DNA from: Bacillota bacterium
GTDB lineage: Bacteria > Bacillota > Clostridia > Christensenellales > Pumilibacteraceae
Assembly (NCBI GenBank): GCA_009779975.1
Contig: WRAY01000001.1
Location: 121,581-185,580, forward strand
DNA: 64,000 nt
Direction: 5' to 3'
The notes beneath the pieces are model-generated. The model had not been told where the DNA came from, ran no database searches, and was given only the letters and a program-made list of their open reading frames with translations. Both the position numbers and the translations under genes were made by a program. Shown here one piece after another: positions 42,549 to 49,883 of the stretch (positions are counted from its first letter, which is position 1; each line of letters begins with the position of its first letter).

Positions 42549-44477
42549 ATGAAAGAATTTTTTGACAGGGCATATAGATATAGAGACAATCCAACAATAG
42601 ATACGCTTTATGCACTGACTGTTGAACATGCCGAGAGAGTTGCTTTTGAATATCTTGAAAAAGATATCGAAGTTAAAGTGACATTTTCCGAATTTGACAA
42701 AATGGTTAAAAAAACGGCATCCGCACTCGATGAGAAGTTTGGCATCTCGTCAAAAGGACAATTTGTTGGACTTCGAGCGGACAACTCCCTTGCATGGCCC
42801 GGTGTCTTTTGGGGACTCTTGATGAGCGGAAGAAAGCCTCTTTTAATTGCAACAGGTGCAACGAATGACGAGATTAATCAAATCTTAAAAAATGCTTGCG
42901 GAGAAACAACTCCGCTTCCTGTTATTACTGACAAAAAACTTGACGGCATTGAGCATGTTTTTATTGAAGAACTATTTGGAAAAGGTGATGAAAACTACAT
43001 TGCAGGCGAATTCGGAAAAGGAGTAGCATTTTGCACCTCGGGAACAACCGGCGAGCAAAAGGTTTGTTTTTATTCTGAGGACAACATCTTTTCTCAACTT
43101 TTTGCTGCACTTTCTATTCCTGAGCAAACAAAAGACATTATGTATCCCGATAGTCACGGTGATTTAAAAATATTAGCATTTTTGCCTTTTTATCATATTT
43201 TCGGATTTGTCAGCGTTTTACTATGGTATCCGTTTTTTGGCAGAACTGTTGTTTTTTTGGCAAACATCGCCCCATTGACAATACTTTCAACTTGTCAAAA
43301 ATTAGGGGTTACCCATATCTACAGCGTGCCTCTTTTTTGGAACAGCGTTTATCGCCTAGCCCATAAAAAAGCGGAGGATATGAAAGGGATTTCAGGAAGA
43401 GTTTTGAAAAAAATAATCAAAAATTCTACTGATTTTTCAAAAGGATTAAAAGTTGCTTCCGAAAGAGCCGTTCCGAAATTTTTCCTAAAAAGACTTCAAA
43501 AGAAACTTCTCGGCACTAAAGTTCGTTTCATGATTAGCGGCGGCGGTTTTATCTCCCCGAAAGTTTTAAGCCTTTTAAACGGCTTTGGTTATCCTTTGCA
43601 TAACGGCTTTGGCATGACTGAGGTTGGTATTACTTCGGTTAATATGACGAGTGATGCTTGGATAACAATTGACGGCAACATCGGAAAACCTCTTCATGGC
43701 GTTGAATACAAAATCGACCAAAAAGAGGGTGAAAACTCCAGCGAATTGTTGATAAAATCCCGACAAGTTTCTTCAGGTCTCATGAAAGGCGGAAAACTTG
43801 TTCCTCATGAAAGTGAATGGTATAATTCAAAAGACTTAGCGGTTCAAGACAAAAACGGAAACTATCATATTGTTGGCCGTGCTGACGACATGATAAAAAG
43901 TTCATCGGGCGAAAAAATTGTTCCGGATGAAATTGAACAATATTTTTTCAATATGACGGGAGTTAAAAGAAGTTGTGTTTTCTCTCATGATGAAAAACTG
44001 ATTTTAGTCATTGAAACTGAGGAAGAAATAACAAACTCGTTCAAAAATTCATTCAAAGAACAGTTTGACAAAATTAATCAAGAACTATCTTTCCACAAGC
44101 AAATCAATGAAGCATATATCACTAATGAGCCGTTTGAACTTGCAATCGGCTTTAAGGTTCGCCGTGGTGCGGTTAAGTCTGCATTTTTCAATGATTCGTC
44201 AAAATATGCTCTTTTTGCTGGACACGAGGGCACAAACGCAATTCCGAAAGAAATCATCGAGGGTGTCAGGAAAATATTCGTTGAAAGCCTTTCTCTTAAA
44301 GACCATCAAGTCGGACTTGACGATGACTTTATCATCAAATTAATGGGCGACAGTATGGCATATCTTTCTGTTATTATGGAAATCGAAGACACCTTTAAAA
44401 TAAAAATCAACCCGGAAAAATACGGCAAATTAAGAACCCCTATGGATTTTGCCGGATATGTTCATAGTGTTAAGTAA
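42549..44477 (+). CDS. AMP-dependent acyl ligase fused to an acyl carrier protein
   Basis: Residues 1-560 are an ANL-family acyl-activating enzyme: P-loop-like T-S-G-T-T-G-E-Q-K (about 162), H-N-G-F-G-M-T-E-V near 353, and Y-N-S-K-D-L and G-R-A-D-D-M-I-K near 420-440. Residues 565-642 are a phosphopantetheine carrier domain with G-D-S-M (Ser602). The enzyme would activate a fatty acid as acyl-AMP and load it on its own carrier. Three lipid-type genes follow on the same strand, so the acyl group probably goes to the PlsC-like acyltransferases (inference). AAGGAG precedes the ATG. Confidence 0.82.
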   Translation: MKEFFDRAYRYRDNPTIDTLYALTVEHAERVAFEYLEKDIEVKVTFSEFDKMVKKTASALDEKFGISSKGQFVGLRADNSLAWPGVFWGLLMSGRKPLLIATGATNDEINQILKNACGETTPLPVITDKKLDGIEHVFIEELFGKGDENYIAGEFGKGVAFCTSGTTGEQKVCFYSEDNIFSQLFAALSIPEQTKDIMYPDSHGDLKILAFLPFYHIFGFVSVLLWYPFFGRTVVFLANIAPLTILSTCQKLGVTHIYSVPLFWNSVYRLAHKKAEDMKGISGRVLKKIIKNSTDFSKGLKVASERAVPKFFLKRLQKKLLGTKVRFMISGGGFISPKVLSLLNGFGYPLHNGFGMTEVGITSVNMTSDAWITIDGNIGKPLHGVEYKIDQKEGENSSELLIKSRQVSSGLMKGGKLVPHESEWYNSKDLAVQDKNGNYHIVGRADDMIKSSSGEKIVPDEIEQYFFNMTGVKRSCVFSHDEKLILVIETEEEITNSFKNSFKEQFDKINQELSFHKQINEAYITNEPFELAIGFKVRRGAVKSAFFNDSSKYALFAGHEGTNAIPKEIIEGVRKIFVESLSLKDHQVGLDDDFIIKLMGDSMAYLSVIMEIEDTFKIKINPEKYGKLRTPMDFAGYVHSVK

Positions 44478-44537
44478 AAGATAAAAAATTAATTTAATTC
44501 TAACAATACTTTTACCTAAAAAATCGGAGATTTTTTC

Positions 44538-46379
44538 ATGAAACAACTAACTAAAAAAGGCGAGCCTTTATATGGGTTTGCGGCATTTGGCCCAAATTTG
44601 CTCATGATACTTATGAGTGCTTATATTTTTAATGCACTCATTGCTCCTATTGGAATTGACCCTGTTTTTACTTTTATCGGAGCGCCGGCGGTTGCGATTG
44701 TTTTGTTCGGCATTCTCTCAGCACTCGCTCAAGTCATTGACGGATTTTTGGATTTTCCACTCTCTGTTTGGCTTCAGAATATGCATTCAAAATTCGGACG
44801 GCACAGAACTGCCCTTGTCTTTGGGATGGTGCCGATGATACTTGCTTATATAGCAATACTGTTCCCGATAACCTCTTCCCCGCTCGCAAACACCTTTTAT
44901 ATCATTGCAATGTTCATGATATTCTTTCTTGGCTATACCCTCACTCTTATAACTTACTATTCATCTTATGCCGAGATTACTCCAAATGAAAAAGGAAGAA
45001 TTCGCCTCTCCAGTTGGAAGTCGATTTGGGATGTTGTCGGGTTTGCAATAGCCTACGCATTAGTTCCGCTTATTGTCGGATTTGGACAATATGGCACAAG
45101 AAGGATTTATGATGACTATGGCTCCGTTATTGGCGGAGAGGTTGTTCCGCCGACTATTGCATGGATGAATATCCAAACTTTTGTTCTCATGATGGTGCCA
45201 TTGTTTTTAACAATGATTATTCCATTGTTCATGATAAAAAACGATCGAGGGTCGAAGACATCACGGCTAGTATCAATGAGAAGGGAAGCAGAATCTGTTG
45301 TTAATGAGGCGAATAAATGTGAGAGTATTTTAGAGGACGAAAAAAATGTAGAGGTGAGCAAAACGAGCCCGAATAAGACCTGCATCAATTCTTCTCATCC
45401 CTCATTAGAATTAAGTCAAGACACCTCAGACCACACAAAAGATTTCGCTCCGGAACCAAAAGAAAAACAAACTCTCAAAAATGCTGTCAAAACCGTTCTC
45501 AAGAACAAACAGTATCGTTCATTTTTGTATGTTCTTCTTGCTCTTCAGTTTGGACTGCAATTATTTTTGTCAACACAATTTGTCTTTGCAAATGTCAACA
45601 TGGGATTAAGCGGTTTTCAAGTTATGCTTGTTAATGTTTCCGCATTCGGTCCTGTTCCTTTCATGCTTTGGATTTTCAACAAAATTCAAAGAAAGAAAGG
45701 TATTCGATTTAGTTTCCGCTTATCGCTTATTTCTTTCGTCGTTTCAATGACAATACTTTCAATAACCTTATTTACCCGCCGAAATGTTGAACCATGGGTC
45801 AATTTGATAATTGGTATTGTCTCGGGTCTTATTGCAAGTTTTTCAATCGGAACTTTTTTTGCAATGCTCTACACAATCCCCTCTCAAATCGGAACTAACG
45901 GCTTAAAGAAAACTGGACGAAACAACACTTCAATGATGTTTGCGGTTCAAGGTGTTTCTATTTCAATAGTAACCGCTATTTCGGTTAGCCTTCTCTGGAC
46001 AATAGGGCTATCTCAAACAACGCTATTTGCAGGAGAGTATGTTTATCAATGGGTTTACGGAGCATACAGATATGTTTATGTTGACGGGGCTTATGTTTGG
46101 CAATGGGTCAACGGCACTTTCATTAATGAGTATGGAGTGAATATCTCCTCTGTTGTGTATAGACCTGTCTATAACTTTGGCGGAATGTATGGAATTGCTC
46201 TCGTTATGCCGATTGTTGCTCTCTCTGCCCTTTTAGCATTCTTTTTGGCAAAGAAAATTCCAAAGTCCTATGAAATGACTGACGAAGAATTTGATAAAAA
46301 AATTACAGGTGAAAAGACGAAAAAAGAATGCACCGAAAACAACTTAGAGACTAACCGAGCAGAACTTACAAATAATTGA
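44538..46379 (+). CDS. GPH-type MFS transporter with repeat-derived central loop
   Basis: The 613-residue protein has twelve membrane segments of the glycoside-pentoside-hexuronide (MFS_2) type, with D-G-F-L-D-F-P and R-T-A-L-V-F-G-M near 70-95. MFSD2A, the lysophosphatidylcholine importer, belongs to the same superfamily. The central cytosolic loop (about 235-320) is long and contains peptide encoded by a GTAGAGGTGAGC-type repeat arm (45346-45379). A Tyr/Trp-rich loop (Y-Q-W-V-Y-G-A-Y-R-Y-V-Y-V) lies between helices 11 and 12. Its place between an acyl ligase and acyltransferases suggests a lipid-linked substrate; a sugar is the alternative. Confidence 0.75.
   Translation: MKQLTKKGEPLYGFAAFGPNLLMILMSAYIFNALIAPIGIDPVFTFIGAPAVAIVLFGILSALAQVIDGFLDFPLSVWLQNMHSKFGRHRTALVFGMVPMILAYIAILFPITSSPLANTFYIIAMFMIFFLGYTLTLITYYSSYAEITPNEKGRIRLSSWKSIWDVVGFAIAYALVPLIVGFGQYGTRRIYDDYGSVIGGEVVPPTIAWMNIQTFVLMMVPLFLTMIIPLFMIKNDRGSKTSRLVSMRREAESVVNEANKCESILEDEKNVEVSKTSPNKTCINSSHPSLELSQDTSDHTKDFAPEPKEKQTLKNAVKTVLKNKQYRSFLYVLLALQFGLQLFLSTQFVFANVNMGLSGFQVMLVNVSAFGPVPFMLWIFNKIQRKKGIRFSFRLSLISFVVSMTILSITLFTRRNVEPWVNLIIGIVSGLIASFSIGTFFAMLYTIPSQIGTNGLKKTGRNNTSMMFAVQGVSISIVTAISVSLLWTIGLSQTTLFAGEYVYQWVYGAYRYVYVDGAYVWQWVNGTFINEYGVNISSVVYRPVYNFGGMYGIALVMPIVALSALLAFFLAKKIPKSYEMTDEEFDKKITGEKTKKECTENNLETNRAELTNN
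45346..45379. repeat. GTAGGGG-family arm inside the transporter gene
   Basis: TGTAGAGGTGAGCAAAACGA then GCCCGAATAAGAC closely follows the intergenic arm at 40734-40766. It is read in frame. Confidence 0.7.
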
Positions 46380-46431
46380 TGAAGCACCATCAAACTCATT
46401 CTAACAACCATTATGCGTTGTGCGTTGAAAA

Positions 46432-47094
46432 ATGAATCTTTTTATCTTATGGTTTTTTAAATTAACGGCAATTCCGATAGTTTTTCTCTATTTTAAACTA
46501 AGGGTGATAACTGCTGAAAAAAGAAAGCCAAAGATAAAAGGACGGACGCTTTTTGTCTCAAATCATCTTGACACTATTTTTGACGCTGTTGCAATTTGCC
46601 TGTCTTATCCGTTCAAGTCGCTTTATCATATTGCTGCAAGGAATTTATTTAAATTGAATTGGTTTATGAGATTTTTTTTGCCAAGGGTTGGCGGAATTCC
46701 TGCTGAACAAATAAGCGATGATGTTTCATCTGTTACGGCAGCAATTAAACTTCTTGAAAAGGAAAAGGCAGTCGTCATATTTCCGGAGGGACGAGTATCA
46801 AAAACTAGTGAGACTTTGAAATTTTACCCCGGAGCAACAATAATTGCAGCAAAAACAGACCCGACAATAATTCCTGTTTACCACTTTGGAAAAAGAGGCT
46901 GGTTGAAACGAGCAACAACAGTTTTAGGAAATCCTTTCAAATTGTCGGAACATTTTGACCTAGATAATGTGACGGGTGAAAAGATAAAAGAAATGACCGA
47001 TTTTATAAGAGAGAGGGTTATGGAATTAAAAAAGTTAATTCCGCAAAAGGTGGTTCAAAGGGAAGAAAATCGTAAGGGCGGTCAATCAAGTTGA
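46432..47094 (+). CDS. PlsC-like acyltransferase 1
   Basis: A 220-residue 1-acyl-glycerol-3-phosphate acyltransferase-type protein with an N-terminal membrane helix, motif I N-H-L-D-T-I-F-D (His45) and motif III F-P-E-G-R-V-S (117-123). Motif I has five residues between His and Asp51 rather than the normal four, so catalytic geometry may differ. It would acylate a lyso-phospholipid or phosphatidate precursor at the membrane. It follows the transporter gene after an arm of a CGCATAACG word element and has no good ribosome site. Confidence 0.78.
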   Translation: MNLFILWFFKLTAIPIVFLYFKLRVITAEKRKPKIKGRTLFVSNHLDTIFDAVAICLSYPFKSLYHIAARNLFKLNWFMRFFLPRVGGIPAEQISDDVSSVTAAIKLLEKEKAVVIFPEGRVSKTSETLKFYPGATIIAAKTDPTIIPVYHFGKRGWLKRATTVLGNPFKLSEHFDLDNVTGEKIKEMTDFIRERVMELKKLIPQKVVQREENRKGGQSS

Positions 47095-47113
47095 TATGAA
47101 ATTGATGCTTCGC

Positions 47114-47192
47114 TAGATTCTTCGCTATGCTCAGAATGACAGTGCAATACCTCTTTGCCATTTTTGTCATTCTCAGCGCAGCGAAGAATCTA
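47114..47192. repeat. GTCATTCTGAGC palindromic repeat
   Basis: TAGATTCTTCGCTATGCTCA pairs with TGAGCGCAGCGAAGAATCTA-like sequence on the other side. A second element of the family is at 52230-52327. Confidence 0.75.
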
Positions 47193-47233
47193 ACAAAGTG
47201 TATTTTAATATTTATTTCAAATTCAAAAAAAAG

Positions 47234-47367
47234 TTTATAATAGAAGCAAACCAACGGTTGGTTTGCGACAACCTCAAAAGGTATAAAACCCCGACGCTTG
47301 CGTCGGAAGGTAACGCCGAAGGCGTTTCGGGTGCAGGGCTCGCCCTGCGGTTTATTACCTTTTATTA
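47234..47367. repeat. Multi-hairpin repeat, copy 2
   Basis: Nearly identical to 19352-19497 over about 130 bases, with the first hairpin shorter (GCAAACCAACGGTTGG) and compensating changes in the third stem (AACGCCGAAGGCGTT versus AACGCCTTCGGCGTT). Confidence 0.82.
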
Positions 47368-47391
47368 ATCACCTATACCTTATAAAAAATT

Positions 47392-48096
47392 ATGAAAAAA
47401 TTTGTCTTATGGTTTATTAAAATGACTGGGTTTCCCTTAGTTTGGATTTATTACAAAATGAGGGTGATTTATCCATTGAATGAAAAGGGAAAAAGAAGAA
47501 AGCCTCGAATAAAAGGCGGAAACCTTATTCTATCAAATCATGTTCGTCAATACGACCCTGTTATTATCAGCACTATCTTTTTGCTAAAAGGTATTTGGTT
47601 TTTGGCGGCAAAAGATATGTTCGAAAAATCAAAGTTTAATAATTGGTTTTTTAGAAATATGGGCATGATACCAACTGACAGAACCGGAACTAATGCCCTT
47701 TCCGGAATGAAAGAGTCAATAAGAGTTTTGAAAAAAAATCACAATCTTGGAATTTTTCCGGACGGCACAATTTCACTTAGCGGCGAGATGAAACCTTTTA
47801 TTCCGGGGGCTGCCGTCATAGCCTCAAGAACAGACCCTGAAATTATCCCAATATTCAATTTTGGTCTGCATGGATGGTTTCGTCGAATTACTTTTGTCAT
47901 CGGAAAACCATTTCGCCTTAGTGACCACTTTGACTTAAAAAACGCAAAAGGCGAAGTAATTGAAGAAATCAATAATTTTTTATTTGAGAGAATAGCCGAA
48001 CTAAAACAACAAATTCCCGAAAAAGTCCTTGAAAAAGATAGAATTGCAAGAGAAAAACATCAAGCAAAATTAGAAAGAAAAAAAGTAAATAAATAA
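47392..48096 (+). CDS. PlsC-like acyltransferase 2
   Basis: The 234-residue paralogue has normal motif I N-H-V-R-Q-Y-D (His50, Asp55) but motif III F-P-D-G-T-I-S, with Asp in place of the usual Glu. The C-terminus is a long basic tail. It and acyltransferase 1 each deviate from consensus in a different motif. Separated from copy 1 by two repeat elements, so the gap has probably been enlarged by insertions. Confidence 0.8.
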   Translation: MKKFVLWFIKMTGFPLVWIYYKMRVIYPLNEKGKRRKPRIKGGNLILSNHVRQYDPVIISTIFLLKGIWFLAAKDMFEKSKFNNWFFRNMGMIPTDRTGTNALSGMKESIRVLKKNHNLGIFPDGTISLSGEMKPFIPGAAVIASRTDPEIIPIFNFGLHGWFRRITFVIGKPFRLSDHFDLKNAKGEVIEEINNFLFERIAELKQQIPEKVLEKDRIAREKHQAKLERKKVNK

Positions 48097-48112
48097 TAGA
48101 AAAAAAGATTAC

Positions 48113-48152
48113 AAAAAGGGTTGTCTCAAAAATAAATTAGACAACCCTTTTT
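48113..48152 (+). terminator. Terminator of the lipid cluster
   Basis: AAAAAGGGTTGTCT pairs with AGACAACCCTTTTT; a strong intrinsic terminator 16 bases after the acyltransferase stop. Confidence 0.9.
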
Positions 48153-48225
48153 CATGATGTAATATGATTCAAAATGAACCAAAAAAATCGCTAGCACTCT
48201 CAATACTAGCCTGCCCTGCAAGGGC

Positions 48226-48301
48226 TGGTGGAGCTAAGGGAATTCGAATCCCTGACCCTTTGACTGCCAGTCAAATACTCTACCAACTGAGCTATAGCCC
48301 C
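48226..48301 (-). tRNA. tRNA-Ala(GGC)
   Basis: The minus strand folds as a full cloverleaf. Acceptor GGGGCTA pairs with TAGCTCC (one G-U), the D arm is AGCTCAGTTGGTAGAG, the anticodon arm is TTTGA-CTGGCAG-TCAAA with anticodon GGC, and the T arm has GGTTCGAATC-like GATTCGAATTC. Discriminator A and an encoded CCA end the gene. Confidence 0.93.
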
Positions 48302-48312
48302 ATGTGTTGTTA

Positions 48313-48341
48313 ATTGTAGCAAAAAAATTTTAGATTGTCAA
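48313..48341 (-). promoter_or_regulatory. tRNA-Ala promoter
   Basis: TTGACA (48341-48336), 17 bp, TACAAT (48318-48313), about 12 bases before the tRNA 5' end. Confidence 0.85.
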
Positions 48342-48349
48342 GCAAAAGG

Positions 48350-48378
48350 TTGACTTTTTTTGATATTAATGTTACTAT
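48350..48378 (+). promoter_or_regulatory. mazG promoter, leaderless
   Basis: TTGACT, 17 bp, TACTAT (48373-48378), and only six bases to the ATG, so transcription should start at or next to the A of the start codon. Confidence 0.7.
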
Positions 48379-48384
48379 GCTTTC

Positions 48385-48783
48385 ATGGAAAGTGAACTAG
48401 TGAAAGACAATTATTCGTTTGATGACCTAATGAAAGTGATTGAAAAACTCACAGGTGAAAATGGTTGTGAATGGGACAAAAAACAAACTCATCAAAGTAT
48501 TTTAAAAAATATGCTTGAAGAAGCAAATGAAGCACATGCGGCGATAGTCTCAGGTGATGTTGATGCCATCATTGAAGAAACCGGTGATGTTATGCTTCAA
48601 GCATTGTTTCATGCAGACATTGCAAGAAGAGCAGGAACTTACACAATTGATGATGTTATTACCGTTTTGGCAAAAAAACTAGTAACACGGCATCCTCATG
48701 TTTTTGGAAAAGAAAAAGCAAAAAGTGCTGAAGAGGCGCTAGCGTTTTGGAACGAGGCAAAGAAGAAAGAAAAAGCGAAATAA
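48385..48783 (+). CDS. mazG: MazG-type nucleoside triphosphate pyrophosphohydrolase
   Basis: This single-domain MazG of 132 residues has the conserved C-E-W-D-K-K-Q-T-H (28-36), the metal-binding acidic set Glu45, Glu46, Glu49 and Glu65, Asp68 (E-E-T-G-D-V), and the R-H-P-H-V-F-G ending. It hydrolyses NTPs or dNTPs to the monophosphates in the cytosol. Half the length of two-domain MazG proteins, with no sign of truncation. There is no ribosome site; the promoter predicts a leaderless message. Confidence 0.9.
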   Translation: MESELVKDNYSFDDLMKVIEKLTGENGCEWDKKQTHQSILKNMLEEANEAHAAIVSGDVDAIIEETGDVMLQALFHADIARRAGTYTIDDVITVLAKKLVTRHPHVFGKEKAKSAEEALAFWNEAKKKEKAK

Positions 48784-48829
48784 ATTTGCAACACATTATT
48801 CTGGCGGCAAAATGCCGTCCATCAAATGA

Positions 48830-49777
48830 ATGATTAATCCCATCAAAATAGGAAGTATCACTTTGAAAAACAACATCATAGCAGCACCAATTGCAGGCTA
48901 TAGTGATGTTGCGTATCGCCATCTTTGCAAGGATTTTGGAGCAGGAATTACCCCCACTGAAATGGTCAGCGCTAAGGGGTTGGTTTATCAAAATAAAAAC
49001 TCTTATCCCCTTTTGATGACAGCGGAAAATGAAACTCCAACTTGCGTTCAGTTGTTCGGAAGCGAGGCGGAGTTTTTTGTCAAAGCGATTGATGAATTTA
49101 AAAGATTAAATTATCACTTTGATATTATTGACATCAATATGGGTTGCCCCATGCCGAAAATAACAAAAAACGGCGAAGGTAGTGCCTTAATGAAAGATAC
49201 TCTAAATGCGTGCAAAATTGTTGAGGAAACAAAAAAACATCACAAAGCAGTAACTTGCAAAATAAGAATTGGTTGGGATGAAGAAAACATTAACGCTGTT
49301 TCATTCGCAAAAAATTTAGAAAGTGCCGGAGTTGACGCTGTCACAGTTCATGGAAGGACAAGAAAACAAATGTATACAGGCTATGCGAATTGGGATGTTA
49401 TCGGCGAAGTAAAAGCAAATTTGAAAATACCGGTTATCGGAAACGGCGATATAAGAAGTTTTGATGAGGCACAAGAAAAGATGACAAAATTCAAAGTTGA
49501 CGGAGTGATGATCGGAAGAGGAGCAATTGGGAGACCACAAATTTTTCAACGCACAATCCACAACCCGCAACGCACATTAACTGATAAAATTATTTTAAAA
49601 CATATTGAGTATTTGGAAAAATACTTTGACGAAAGATACACTATTAATTCAATGAGAAAACATCTAGCATACTACCTAAAAGGCATTGACGGAACAAAAG
49701 AACTGCGGCAAAAAATCAATCGCATTGAAAAGATTTGTGAGTTACAAGAAGCCATTCTTGACGGACTTACCTTTTAA
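48830..49777 (+). CDS. tRNA-dihydrouridine synthase
   Basis: A 315-residue FMN-dependent TIM-barrel enzyme of the DusB type: A-P-I-A-G-Y-S-D-V-A-Y-R near 19, Q-L-F-G near 74, catalytic Cys106 in N-M-G-C-P-M-P-K-I, H-G-R-T-R near 175, and G-N-G-D-I and G-R-G-A-I-G-R-P for phosphate binding. It reduces uridines in the tRNA D-loop. It follows mazG after 46 bases that contain an arm of a GCGGCAAAATGCCG repeat. No clear ribosome site. Confidence 0.9.
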   Translation: MINPIKIGSITLKNNIIAAPIAGYSDVAYRHLCKDFGAGITPTEMVSAKGLVYQNKNSYPLLMTAENETPTCVQLFGSEAEFFVKAIDEFKRLNYHFDIIDINMGCPMPKITKNGEGSALMKDTLNACKIVEETKKHHKAVTCKIRIGWDEENINAVSFAKNLESAGVDAVTVHGRTRKQMYTGYANWDVIGEVKANLKIPVIGNGDIRSFDEAQEKMTKFKVDGVMIGRGAIGRPQIFQRTIHNPQRTLTDKIILKHIEYLEKYFDERYTINSMRKHLAYYLKGIDGTKELRQKINRIEKICELQEAILDGLTF

Positions 49778-49786
49778 CTGCGGCAC

Positions 49787-49807
49787 AGTGCCTGTCCCAT
49801 TGTCACA
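49787..49807. repeat. CCTGTCC-type partial repeat
   Basis: CACAGTGCCTGTCCCATTGTC shares GTGCCTGTCCC and ATTGTC with the hairpin at 16588-16623. Confidence 0.55.
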
Positions 49808-49828
49808 TATTATTAACAGAAAAAAAAT

Positions 49829-49864
49829 AGGTTCATTTGCAAATCACAAATAAACCTTTTTTCT
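49829..49864. terminator. Bidirectional terminator between convergent genes
   Basis: AGGTTCATTTG pairs with CAAATAAACCT (one mismatch), with A run before and T run after, between dus and the lipoprotein gene. Confidence 0.85.
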
Positions 49865-49883
49865 TTTTGTTATCCATTTTTTT

